DNA of 19,564 bases from an uncultured Bacilli bacterium (GTDB lineage: Bacteria; Bacillota_I; Bacilli_A; RF39; UBA660): assembly GCA_934130105.1 (NCBI GenBank), contig CAKOXL010000022.1, positions 1 to 19,564 on the forward strand, in the 5' to 3' direction. This document shows positions 7,571-14,842 of this stretch, piece after piece. The notes below the pieces were generated by a model. That model searched no databases. It saw only the letters and a program-made list of their open reading frames with translations, and was not told where the DNA came from. How positions within the stretch are numbered: the first letter of the stretch is position 1; every line of letters begins with the position of its first letter. A program made the translations under genes and the position numbers.

Positions 7571-7723
7571 AATGTCCTCCTTCGATATTTTGTCATAAAC
7601 ATCGAATCCTACCAAACCATATATTAGGGAGTTTATTTTTCAGAATTTCGCTAACAGTGAAGTTACTAATCATTCCATAAACACATTAATAAATTTTTGA
7701 TAGCACTGTTTGATGAATATGCA
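7571..7723 (-). promoter_or_regulatory. rpsD: rpsD mRNA leader, candidate S4 autoregulatory RNA
   Basis: An untranslated leader of about 150 nt with pairing potential. AACAGTG/CACTGTT (7653-7659 with 7704-7710) interleaves with GTTTAT/ATAAAC (7631-7636 with 7677-7682), a pseudoknot-like arrangement. A hairpin TTCGAT/ATCGAA (7581-7586 with 7601-7606) abuts the RBS. S4 is known to repress rpsD in Firmicutes through a structured leader; assignment here is inferred from position and pairing. Confidence 0.6.
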
Positions 7724-7729
7724 GTATAA

Positions 7730-7758
7730 ATTATATATAAAATGTGTATATTTGTCAA
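7730..7758 (-). promoter_or_regulatory. rpsD: Sigma-A promoter of rpsD
   Basis: On the minus strand, TTGACA (7758-7753), a 17-bp spacer and TATAAT (7735-7730): a full consensus match. It suits a highly expressed ribosomal gene. Confidence 0.9.
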
Positions 7759-7976
7759 CTTTTTTTAAATTTTTGCGATAAATTTTCATTAACCATACAG
7801 TAGTAAAAATAAAATCACTAATAAATAAGTTAGGCTATTATTATACGATACCATTTAAATAATAGTGTAATCTAATATCATATAGCATTAAAAATAAATA
7901 TTTTGTCAAAAAAAATAAGTAAAAACACATATTATATGTTAAAATATATATAGTAGAATATGGGAGTGGTTAAATA

Positions 7977-9692
7977 GTGAATGGCGTTTATCTATTAATT
8001 GGAACATTCTTTATTATCGCGGTTATTTTAGTAACTGTTGTTTTAGTGTTGATTAATAAACATAAATATAAAGTACTTCGAAGTGAAGTTGAATATTTAG
8101 ATAAAGAAAAAAATTTAATTGCTAGTACACCAGTTTATTCAGAACTTGCTAAAGTTGAGTCAATTGTTAAGAATGAAAAAATGGAAGAGAAATATAAAAA
8201 CTGGCAAAAAAGATTTGATACAATTAAAACAGAAAAATTAAATAAGATAAATGATATGATTAATGAACTTGATATCTCAACCAATATGAAAGATTACAAA
8301 AATATAGATCAACGTTTGGCTAAGGTAGAGATGGAAGTTTACAAAGTAAGAGAAAGTGCAAATGAACTTTTAAGTGAAATAAAAGAGGTAACCATAAGTG
8401 AAGAAAAATACCGTAATATAATCACTAAATTAAAAGTTAAATATAGAAAATTAACAAGTGAATTTAATTTGCATAAAGATGAATATGAAGATATAAGTGA
8501 AGCAGTAGAGTTACAGTTAGAGAATATTGAAAAAAGATTTCTTGATTTTGAACATGCTATGGAAAAAAATGAATATGATGAAGTAGCACACATTATAAAA
8601 GCATTAGATACTATGATTGATCACATGAGTTTAGCTATCTTGGAAGTACCTAATTTAGTATTGTTAGCTGAAAAGTTAATTCCAAAACGTATTGAAGAAA
8701 TACTAGCAACGTATAACGATATGGTTGAAAAAGGTTATAACTTGGATTATTTAAATATCAATTACAATATGGAAGAATGTAATAAAAATATAAGTACAAT
8801 CCTAGATAGAATAAAAGTTCTAAACTTAGAAGATTGTATGTTTGAACTTAAAACTATGTTAGATTATCTAGATTCTATTTTAAATGACTTCGATAATGAA
8901 AAGCTATCTAGAAAAAATTATGAAGAAATGCTAACTGATTTTTCTAAAAATTTAAAAAAGACCAATCATATAGTAAAGGATATATATTCGCAAATGGATG
9001 ATATTAAGAATATGTATGATTTAAAAGATGAAGATACTGTAGGACTTAATAACGTTAGAACTAGATTAAAAGAATTAATAGAAAATTATAAACTTTTACT
9101 TGAAAAAGCAGAAAAAAGTGAAGAAGCATATTCAGAATTAATAAAAAAATTAGATATATATTATAAGCAATTAAATGAATTAGACGATAACTTAGATGAC
9201 AATTTAAAATCGCTTGGAAGTATGTATGAAGACGAAGAAAGAGCGCGTGAACAGCTTGATGAAATAAGAAATTTATTAAAGCAATGCAAATTAATAATAC
9301 GTAGTTATAAGTTACCAATAATAATTAACAATTATTTTGTTGAATTATCAGAAGCAAATGATGCTGTAAATGAAATAGTAAAAGAGTTAAATAGAAAGCC
9401 AATAATGATAAAAGTATTAAATACAAGAGTAGATACAGCCCGTGATTTAGTTTTAAAATTATATAACACAACAACTGAGATGATAAAAACAGCAAAAATG
9501 GCCGAAATAGCTATTGTTTATGGTAATAGATATCGTAGTGATATAAAAGAACTTGATAAAAATTTAGAAAATGCTGAAAGATTGTATTATAAAGGTAATT
9601 ACAAAGATTCTTTAGATATTTCAATTTCATCTTTGGAATTAATAGATAAAGATATTAATAAAAAAATATTAAACATGTACCAAGAAAGTTAG
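7977..9692 (+). CDS. ezrA: Septation ring formation regulator EzrA
   Basis: 571 residues, close to the Bacillus length. EzrA is a membrane-anchored spectrin-like protein that binds FtsZ and limits Z-ring formation to midcell. Here one N-terminal transmembrane helix (about 4-27) is followed by long Lys/Glu/Leu-rich coiled-coil repeats to the C-terminus. YGNRYR (515-520) near the end corresponds to the conserved QNR-type patch, although as I recall it the leading Gln is Val here. The start is GTG at 7977, with GGGAGTGG upstream at normal spacing; no better in-frame ATG exists nearby. The AT-rich region 7760-7976 must hold its promoter, but I see no convincing -35/-10 pair. It is followed by its own terminator. 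Confidence 0.9.
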   Translation: MNGVYLLIGTFFIIAVILVTVVLVLINKHKYKVLRSEVEYLDKEKNLIASTPVYSELAKVESIVKNEKMEEKYKNWQKRFDTIKTEKLNKINDMINELDISTNMKDYKNIDQRLAKVEMEVYKVRESANELLSEIKEVTISEEKYRNIITKLKVKYRKLTSEFNLHKDEYEDISEAVELQLENIEKRFLDFEHAMEKNEYDEVAHIIKALDTMIDHMSLAILEVPNLVLLAEKLIPKRIEEILATYNDMVEKGYNLDYLNINYNMEECNKNISTILDRIKVLNLEDCMFELKTMLDYLDSILNDFDNEKLSRKNYEEMLTDFSKNLKKTNHIVKDIYSQMDDIKNMYDLKDEDTVGLNNVRTRLKELIENYKLLLEKAEKSEEAYSELIKKLDIYYKQLNELDDNLDDNLKSLGSMYEDEERAREQLDEIRNLLKQCKLIIRSYKLPIIINNYFVELSEANDAVNEIVKELNRKPIMIKVLNTRVDTARDLVLKLYNTTTEMIKTAKMAEIAIVYGNRYRSDIKELDKNLENAERLYYKGNYKDSLDISISSLELIDKDINKKILNMYQES

Positions 9693-9715
9693 TTTTATAC
9701 TATCTTTCTTTTGTT
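9682..9715 (+). terminator. ezrA: Terminator of ezrA
   Basis: AAGAAAGTTAGT (9682-9693, overlapping the stop codon) pairs with ACTATCTTTCTT (9699-9710) with one mismatch and a 5-nt loop, followed by TTGTT. Confidence 0.65.
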
Positions 9716-9818
9716 CCACTTACTAAGAATATTAAAAATTTAAAAAGATATTTAGTTATAAATTGGTTATTATTAAGTAACATTAATTTTTAATACCATT
9801 AAATACTTAAAGTTTTGT

Positions 9819-9850
9819 GATAAGTATAGAAATGTACTTATCTTTTTGTT
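9819..9850 (+). promoter_or_regulatory. Perfect palindrome at the desulfurase promoter (operator or terminator)
   Basis: GATAAGTA (9819-9826) and TACTTATC (9835-9842) are perfect inverted repeats 8 nt apart, followed by TTTTTGTT. The structure could be a Rho-independent terminator for transcription arriving from ezrA. Because it overlaps the -35/spacer region of the next promoter, it could equally be a repressor operator. Confidence 0.55.
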
Positions 9851-9855
9851 ATAAT
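9827..9855 (+). promoter_or_regulatory. Extended -10 promoter of the desulfurase-thiI operon
   Basis: TATAAT at 9850-9855 with extended TGT (9847-9849). The -35 position (9827-9832, TAGAAA) is weak, as is common for extended -10 promoters. The mRNA leader is about 45 nt. Confidence 0.6.
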
Positions 9856-9907
9856 ATATAAAGTTTTTATTGGACGTATTTTTATTTTAAAGAAGGAAAG
9901 TGATGTC

Positions 9908-11029
9908 ATGATATATCTAGATTACAGTGCTACAACACCAGCAAATAGTGAAGTAGTAGATACCTTTAGTAAAGTTAGTTTAAACTATATAGGAAATCCT
10001 AATTCTCTACATAAATTAGGTGTTGAAGCTAAAAAATTAATGGATGCTAGTGTTAACCAAATAGCTGATTTATTAAACGTTAAACCAGATGAAGTAATAT
10101 TTACAAGTGGTGCAAGTGAAGCTAATAATGCATCTATTATGGGAGTTATAGAAAAATATCCTAACCGTGGACATCACATTATCACAACTAAACTAGAACA
10201 TTCTAGTGTCCTTGAATGTATGAATTATTTAGAAAAAATTGGTTATGTTATTGATTATGTGAATATAGATAATGATGGTTTAGTTGACTTAAACCATTTA
10301 AAAACCTTAATTAATAAAGATACTGTCTTAGTTAGTATCAGTCATGTAAATAGTGAGGTTGGTATTAAGCAAAATATAGAAGAAATTGGTGAAATTTTGA
10401 AATGCTATCCAACTACTATTTTTCATGTTGATGGTACACAAGCAGTTGGTAAGATTCCTGTTTGTTTAGATAATGTTGATTTATATAGTTTTTCTGCTCA
10501 TAAATTTTTTGGACTTAAAGGTGTTGGCTGCTTAATTAAAAAGAGTAATATTGAAATAGAACCTATTATTCACGGCGGCAAAAGTCAAACAAATTATCGT
10601 AGCGGAACGCCAGCTTTAGCATTAATGGTTTCTACTTCTAAAGCGTTGAGGCTTGCACTTGATAATTTTGATAGTAAATATAACTATGTATTAAAGCTTA
10701 GTAATTTATTAAAAGAAGAAATTTCCAAGATTGATGGAATTGTGTTAAATAGTAACAGTAACTCTATTCCTCATATTGTTAATATGAGCATACTTGGAGT
10801 AAAACCTGAAACTATGTTGCATGCTTTAGAAGAATATGATATTTATATTTCAACTAAAACAGCTTGCTCTAAGGACAACAGTGATTCATTAACACTTACT
10901 ACGATGGGAAAAGATTCTAGTATTAGTGGACATTCAATTAGAGTTAGTATTAGTTATTTAACCAAGGAAGAAGAAATCCACACATTTGTGGAAAAGTTAA
11001 AATTATGTATTGAAAAATTAAAATTTTAG
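9908..11029 (+). CDS. Cysteine desulfurase (NifS/IscS family), probable sulfur donor to ThiI
   Basis: PLP enzyme that removes sulfur from cysteine as an enzyme-bound persulfide. 373 residues with the class V aminotransferase layout: N-terminal YLDYSATTP, GASEANN (68-74), His98 over the PLP ring, HVDGTQAVGK (173-182) with Asp175, Lys199 in SAHKFFG as the PLP Schiff base, and Cys320 in TKTACSKD as the persulfide cysteine. The neighbour thiI 180 nt downstream matches the NifZ-ThiI pairing of Bacilli, where this desulfurase feeds tRNA 4-thiouridine. I infer that partnership from context rather than general Fe-S assembly; no iscU or sufU is present. Start ATG at 9908 has AAGGA upstream. Confidence 0.9.
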   Translation: MIYLDYSATTPANSEVVDTFSKVSLNYIGNPNSLHKLGVEAKKLMDASVNQIADLLNVKPDEVIFTSGASEANNASIMGVIEKYPNRGHHIITTKLEHSSVLECMNYLEKIGYVIDYVNIDNDGLVDLNHLKTLINKDTVLVSISHVNSEVGIKQNIEEIGEILKCYPTTIFHVDGTQAVGKIPVCLDNVDLYSFSAHKFFGLKGVGCLIKKSNIEIEPIIHGGKSQTNYRSGTPALALMVSTSKALRLALDNFDSKYNYVLKLSNLLKEEISKIDGIVLNSNSNSIPHIVNMSILGVKPETMLHALEEYDIYISTKTACSKDNSDSLTLTTMGKDSSISGHSIRVSISYLTKEEEIHTFVEKLKLCIEKLKF

Positions 11030-11042
11030 GAGTTATCAAAAA

Positions 11043-11190
11043 ATGAAAAAAGGAACAGCAAAAATACTATGTTCCTTCTATGTTAGAATTAGCTTTTGAT
11101 AATAAAAAAGAAAATATAAAAATTAAAAAAACTTTTTTTAAAAAAGCTAATTTCTACTTACCAAAAATAAGTGATAAGTTTAATAAATAG
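11043..11190 (+). pseudogene. Frameshifted small ORF (48-aa product if one A is removed)
   Basis: ATG at 11043 has AGGAG 10 nt upstream but reads only 18 codons to TGA (11097). If the A6 tract at 11046-11051 had one base fewer, the frame would run MKKEQQKYYVPSM and on through LELAFDNKKEN to TAG at 11188-11190, giving 48 residues that are rich in Lys and coding-like. The downstream part has its own ATG at 11080 (36 codons). It may be a pseudogene, a sequencing or assembly error in a homopolymer, or a slippage-controlled gene. The start region also holds GGAACA/TGTTCC and AATTAGCTTTT/AAAAGCTAATT inverted repeats. The protein is not recognised. Confidence 0.4.
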
Positions 11191-11207
11191 AAAGTGTGGT
11201 AATAATA

Positions 11208-12392
11208 ATGGATAGAGTAGTATTAATTAAATATGGTGAACTTACTACCAAAAAAGGAAATCGTAAATTTTTTATAAATACATTATATCAAAATTTAAAA
11301 AAGAAACTTAATAATCTTGATGTAAAAATTAGTCGTGATATTTCAAGAATGTACATAGAGTTTTCTGATAACGATTTGGATTTAGTTTTAAAAAATTTAA
11401 ATCAAGTATTTGGTGTGCATTCTTATCAAGTTGCTTACAAGATTGAAACTAATAACGAAGCTATTAAAAATTTAGCTAAAGATATCATGAAAGATAAAAC
11501 TGGTACATTTAAAGTAGAAACCAAACGTGCTAATAAAAATTTTCCTATTGAAAGTATTGAGTTTAGTAGACAAATTGGTGGATTAATTTTAAAAAATAAT
11601 GATAAACTAACTGTTGACGTACATAATCCTGATACTACTTTAATGATAGAAATACTTGACCGCAATACTTATCTATATACTGATAAATATTCTGGACTTG
11701 GTGGATATCCTGTTGGTACTCAGCCACGTGGTATGCTTATGTTAAGTGGTGGAATTGATTCTCCCGTTGCTGGATGGTTAGCATTAAAACGTGGCGTTAA
11801 AATAGATGCTGTTTATTTTGAAGCTATTCCACATACTAGTTTAGAAGCAAGAAATAAAGTAATTGAACTTTCAAGAAAACTATGTAAGTATACAGATCAA
11901 ATAAGATTACATATAGTGCCATTTACTAATATTCAAGAAGCAATTTATAAAGAATGCAATCCTGAATATTGTATTACTATTATGCGAAGAATGATGTACC
12001 GCATTATGGAGAAACTTGCCAAAAAAAATAAAGGTTTAGTTATCATTAATGGTGAGTCTATTGGACAAGTAGCAAGTCAAACTCTAACTAGTATGTCAGT
12101 TATTAATTCTGTTACTAATATGCCTGTAATTCGTCCTGTTGCATGTTTAGATAAATTAGAAATTATTGAAATAGCTAAAAAAATTGATACTTACAATACA
12201 AGCATTTTACCATATGAAGATTGTTGTACTGTATTTGTTCCTAAACATCCTGTAATTAATCCTAATCTTCATGAATGTTTATTAAATGAAGAAAAGTTTG
12301 ATTATGAGAGTTTAATTGAGCAAACTGTTGCTAGTACTAATACTATTATAGTAACTGAAAATAATAAGGAAACTTATAGCGATCTTCTTTAA
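11208..12392 (+). CDS. thiI: tRNA 4-thiouridine synthetase ThiI
   Basis: Adenylates U8 of tRNA and transfers persulfide sulfur to make 4-thiouridine; in many bacteria it also supplies sulfur for the thiamine thiazole. 394 residues with an N-terminal ferredoxin-like/THUMP region (about 1-165) and a PP-loop ATPase domain with LMLSGGIDSPVAGW as the SGGxDS P-loop. There is also the conserved ECNPEYC...MRRMMYR stretch, and EDCCTVFVPKHP containing the catalytic cysteine equivalent to the E. coli PP-loop Cys. It lacks the C-terminal rhodanese domain, as is normal in Firmicutes, so sulfur must come directly from the desulfurase upstream. The start ATG at 11208 is preferred over the in-frame GTG at 11196, which lies in the weak RBS (GTGTGG). 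Confidence 0.95.
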   Translation: MDRVVLIKYGELTTKKGNRKFFINTLYQNLKKKLNNLDVKISRDISRMYIEFSDNDLDLVLKNLNQVFGVHSYQVAYKIETNNEAIKNLAKDIMKDKTGTFKVETKRANKNFPIESIEFSRQIGGLILKNNDKLTVDVHNPDTTLMIEILDRNTYLYTDKYSGLGGYPVGTQPRGMLMLSGGIDSPVAGWLALKRGVKIDAVYFEAIPHTSLEARNKVIELSRKLCKYTDQIRLHIVPFTNIQEAIYKECNPEYCITIMRRMMYRIMEKLAKKNKGLVIINGESIGQVASQTLTSMSVINSVTNMPVIRPVACLDKLEIIEIAKKIDTYNTSILPYEDCCTVFVPKHPVINPNLHECLLNEEKFDYESLIEQTVASTNTIIVTENNKETYSDLL

Positions 12393-12424
12393 AAAAATTA
12401 GTAAAAATTACCATTTAAAATTAT

Positions 12425-12454
12425 GTATGAAATTAGTTCATTTGCGACATTCTA
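12425..12454 (+). promoter_or_regulatory. Sigma-G (forespore) promoter of the SASP gene
   Basis: GTATG (12425-12429), an 18-bp spacer and CATTCTA (12448-12454) fit the Bacillus subtilis sigma-G consensus GHATR-N18-CATNHTA exactly. Position directly upstream of a spore protein gene supports it. Confidence 0.75.
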
Positions 12455-12477
12455 TTAATGTATAGGAGGTGAGACAA

Positions 12478-12690
12478 ATGAACAGTTCAAATAATTCTTC
12501 AATGAAAATGAGAGTACCAGGAGCTAAACAAGCTATCGAAAAGATGAAATATGAAATCGCTAACGAATTCGGTGTAGCTTTAGGTGCTGATACTACTTCT
12601 CGTGCTAATGGTAGCGTTGGTGGTGAAATCACTAGACGTTTAGTTCAATCAGGAATGAACAATATTAGCGGTAGTTACCAAAACAAATAA
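12478..12690 (+). CDS. Alpha/beta-type small acid-soluble spore protein
   Basis: 70 residues. These proteins coat forespore DNA, shift it to an A-like form and protect it from UV and heat; the GPR protease degrades them at germination. The family signatures are clear: KYEIANEFGV (24-33, containing the GPR cleavage site Glu-Ile), LGADTTSRANG (35-45) and SVGGEITRRLV (46-56). The start ATG at 12478 follows AGGAGGTG (12464-12471); an in-frame GTG at 12469 lies inside that RBS and is rejected. It is transcribed alone from a sigma-G-type promoter and ends at a strong terminator. This is the best evidence that the organism makes endospores. Confidence 0.95.
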   Translation: MNSSNNSSMKMRVPGAKQAIEKMKYEIANEFGVALGADTTSRANGSVGGEITRRLVQSGMNNISGSYQNK

Positions 12691-12717
12691 TTAAAGTGTT
12701 AACATAGGTTAATTCTT

Positions 12718-12752
12718 AAAAGATAGGCAGAAATGTCTATCTTTTGTTTTTC
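12718..12752 (+). terminator. Strong terminator of the SASP gene
   Basis: AAAAGATAGGCA (12718-12729) pairs with TGTCTATCTTTT (12734-12745), twelve pairs with one G-T wobble, around a GAAA tetraloop. TGTTTTT follows. Confidence 0.9.
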
Positions 12753-12778
12753 CTTTTTTTAAATTTATTTTATTTTTA

Positions 12779-12807
12779 TTGCTTAAAAATTTATTATTTG
12801 CTACAAT
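12779..12807 (+). promoter_or_regulatory. Fixed promoter upstream of invertible segment 2
   Basis: TTGCTT (12779-12784), 17 bp, then TACAAT (12802-12807) with extended -10 TGC. It matches the arrangement at 1511-1539 upstream of the other switch and lies outside the inverted repeats. Confidence 0.55.
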
Positions 12808-12830
12808 TAAGTTATAAAAAAATAAGGCCT

Positions 12831-12846
12831 TAAGTTACATACTTAG
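12831..12846. repeat. Left inverted repeat of switch 2
   Basis: TAAGTTACATACTTAG. It matches the reverse complement of 12986-13001 at 15 of 16 positions. Confidence 0.8.
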
Positions 12847-12951
12847 AACTAGAAATATACCTAAATCAGCATTAATATATAAGAAAATAATTAATTAAAA
12901 ATAAATTTATTTTAACGCTTTTAGTTAATATTAAAATTACTAAATAACCGC

Positions 12952-12985
12952 AAAATAAAAGACTATAAGCTAAACTTAATAGTCT
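12952..12985 (-). terminator. Terminator hairpin of switch 2, facing away from the gene
   Basis: Same hairpin sequence as 1577-1610, reverse-complemented. The T-tract is on the minus strand, so it should not stop rightward transcription and would stop leftward transcription. Confidence 0.7.
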
Positions 12986-13001
12986 CTAATTATGTAACTT
13001 A
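12986..13001. repeat. Right inverted repeat of switch 2
   Basis: CTAATTATGTAACTTA, the partner of 12831-12846. Confidence 0.8.
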
Positions 13002-13640
13002 GATACCAGAAGGAGAAGTTTTATGAAAAATAATAAGAAAAGACAAGTATTTCTAACACTAATAGCAGTATTAAGTTTGGTGTTAATTACAGTAGGAGTA
13101 AGTTATTCACTATTTACTTATTCTAAAACAGGTGTAACGGATAACGTTGTAACAACAGGTAAAATAAACTTTCTATATACTGAAGTAAGTGGGATAGGAA
13201 AAGGTATTAGTTTAACAGATGCATTTCCAATAAGTGATGAAGAAGGAAAACTTCAAACAGGAGAAGGAAAAGTATTTGATTTTAAGATAACTTCAACAAT
13301 AGAAATGAACTCTAGTATTTCATATGAAGTAACAGCAAGAAAAAAGAGTGATTCTACCTTAGATGAAGATAAAGTAAAGTTATATTTAACTGAAGTAGAT
13401 GGAACTGAACAAGAAATTCTATTAGATAAATATTCAAATCTAGATCAAACTAATACTAAAGTACCAGATGGCATAGTAGAAAAGACCATTTATGAAGGAA
13501 CGGTACCAGCAAACACTAATTATGAAAAGAACTTTAGATTAAGAATGTGGCTAGATAATGATACTGATTTTTCAGAAGGTGACATGAATAATAAAACGTT
13601 TACAATAACAGTAAATGTATATGCAAATGGTAAAGTAGTA
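13002..13640 (+). repeat. Dispersed repeat: leader plus N-terminal module, copy B
   Basis: Similar to 1731-2366, starting immediately after the right inverted repeat with GATACCAGAAGGAG. The end (13548-13640) also matches 1-92 of the first surface gene. Confidence 0.85.
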
Positions 13641-14738
13641 GATGGTACTTTAGATTCAGATAACACCTTAAAAAGTTTAAGCATAGATAACTGTACATTA
13701 TTACCAACATTTAGTAGTAGTGTAACAGAATATTCATGTACAGTAGCAAACACTATAGAAAGTATTAATATAACGGCAGAAGCAAATAGTAATAATGCTA
13801 AAGTAAAAGGAATAGGCAATAAAAATTTAACAGTAGGAGAAAACAACTTAACAGTTAGAGTAATAGCAGAAGACGGAAATGAAAAAATGTACAATATAAA
13901 TATCATTAGAAATGAAAAAATTGCGACTAATATAAATATTTTTGGAAAAAATTTTGAAGTAATAGAAAAAGAGCCAACATTAACAACATCAAGTAATAAT
14001 ACAAGCGATGAAAGTGGCTTGTATGCAACTACTAATACAAATAATGGAAAGGCAACTTATTACTTTAGAGGAAATGTAGAAAATAACTATGTAAGTTTTG
14101 CAGGATTCATATGGCGAATAGTAAGAATTAATGAAGATGGAACAGTAAGAATAATAATGCAAGATGGTATAAATAATAATGCTAATTATCAATTTAATTC
14201 TAATACATTTAATTATTTAAACATGTATTATAGTGATAGTGAAGCCAAAATAATTTTGGAAAACTGGTATCAGACAAATATTAAAACTAAAAGTGAACTA
14301 GCTAAAAATGTAGCAACAGGTAACTATTTTTGTGAAGAAGCAAAAACTAAAGCTAATGCTAATTACACATCAGGAAGTGCTAGCATGACTACATATTCAA
14401 GTTATACACCAAATTTTAAATGTAAAACAGATGGAAATGGTAAAGGAATAGTAAATGCTAGTATCGGATTAATTGCTTATGATGAGTTAGTTTATGCAGG
14501 TGGTTATAATAATAAAAATAACAGTTTGTATTATTTATTTAATAATAGTTGGTTTTGGACAATGAGTCCAGCCGGATTTTCAGGATCATTTGCCTATAAC
14601 TGGCGCGTTACTGCAAATGGTGACGTTAGTCATACAACTGAAAATGATACTCGTAGTTTAAGACCAGTCCTAATATTAAATTCTAATATTTTAGCAACAG
14701 GCACTGGAACAAGTAGTGATCCTTTTATTATATATTAG
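13023..14738 (+). CDS. SipW-signal surface protein with cadherin-like domain, phase-variable candidate (predicted ON)
   Basis: 571 residues. A SipW-type signal peptide (hydrophobic about 9-25, then SYSLFT) and a TasA/camelysin-like N-terminal module (to ~206) are nearly the same as in the 1752 product. Residues about 214-296 are an inserted domain absent from that protein: LKSLSIDNCTLLPTFSSSV, TEYSCTV and NNLTVRVIAEDGNEKMYNINI, the signature of the cadherin-like beta-sandwich family (PF12733 type). The C-terminal domain (about 345-565) again has FRGNVENNYVSFAGF, a Cys pair, FWTMSPAG and LRPVLIL, with a divergent stretch between MSPAG and RPVL. There is no sorting motif. RBS AGAAGGAG. It sits between the SASP and acetate kinase genes as an island among housekeeping genes. 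Likely an exported adhesin or coat protein; ligand unknown. Regulated by the upstream invertible segment. Confidence 0.85.
   Translation: MKNNKKRQVFLTLIAVLSLVLITVGVSYSLFTYSKTGVTDNVVTTGKINFLYTEVSGIGKGISLTDAFPISDEEGKLQTGEGKVFDFKITSTIEMNSSISYEVTARKKSDSTLDEDKVKLYLTEVDGTEQEILLDKYSNLDQTNTKVPDGIVEKTIYEGTVPANTNYEKNFRLRMWLDNDTDFSEGDMNNKTFTITVNVYANGKVVDGTLDSDNTLKSLSIDNCTLLPTFSSSVTEYSCTVANTIESINITAEANSNNAKVKGIGNKNLTVGENNLTVRVIAEDGNEKMYNINIIRNEKIATNINIFGKNFEVIEKEPTLTTSSNNTSDESGLYATTNTNNGKATYYFRGNVENNYVSFAGFIWRIVRINEDGTVRIIMQDGINNNANYQFNSNTFNYLNMYYSDSEAKIILENWYQTNIKTKSELAKNVATGNYFCEEAKTKANANYTSGSASMTTYSSYTPNFKCKTDGNGKGIVNASIGLIAYDELVYAGGYNNKNNSLYYLFNNSWFWTMSPAGFSGSFAYNWRVTANGDVSHTTENDTRSLRPVLILNSNILATGTGTSSDPFIIY
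13977..14172 (+). repeat. Dispersed repeat: start of C-terminal domain, copy B
   Basis: Counterpart of 2437-2633 in the other complete surface gene. Confidence 0.8.
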
Positions 14739-14794
14739 TATTAATAAAAGCTACTAATAAGTTAGGATGATGTACGTACTTAGTACTAATAAAC

Positions 14795-14823
14795 TTGATT
14801 ATGGAATTTATTAATAGTATAAT
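14795..14823 (+). promoter_or_regulatory. ackA: Sigma-A promoter of the first acetate kinase gene
   Basis: TTGATT (14795-14800), 17 bp, TATAAT (14818-14823). The in-frame TTG at 14795 that could extend the ORF is therefore the -35 element, not a start codon. Confidence 0.8.
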
Positions 14824-14842
14824 AAATATAAGGAGAGATAAT

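Larger units (their letters stand above)
12831..13001 (+). promoter_or_regulatory. Invertible regulatory segment 2 (predicted ON orientation)
   Basis: This 171-bp segment is bounded by inverted repeats 12831-12846 and 12986-13001 and is homologous to 1561-1730 but reversed. The conserved hairpin block lies next to the right repeat here and next to the left repeat there. Outside flanks are collinear with locus 1. With the T-tract on the minus strand, transcription from 12779-12807 should read through to the gene at 13023. The interior has no clear -35/-10 pair pointing at the gene, so a terminator switch fits better than a promoter switch. Confidence 0.8.

Noticed and set aside
7571..7615. Fifteen-residue N-terminal extension of S4
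   Set aside because: S4 begins MSRY, and AAGGAGG sits immediately before that ATG; the upstream frame is leader RNA.
7977..9692. Generic coiled-coil or SMC-like protein
   Set aside because: A single N-terminal membrane helix, EzrA-typical length, the YGNRYR patch and the Bacillus-like neighbourhood favour EzrA; there is no ATP-binding motif.
14734..14792. Inverted and direct repeats (ATTAGTA/TACTAAT, TACTAATAA twice) after the third surface gene as another switch
   Set aside because: The repeats are short and AT-rich, do not match the TAAGTTAYATA site and have no second copy with inverted content. The hairpin also lacks a T-tract, so I do not call it a terminator.
14795..14842. N-terminal extension of the first acetate kinase from TTG 14795
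   Set aside because: The region is a TTGATT-17-TATAAT promoter; the kinase family begins at MKVLSVNAGSS with an RBS directly upstream.
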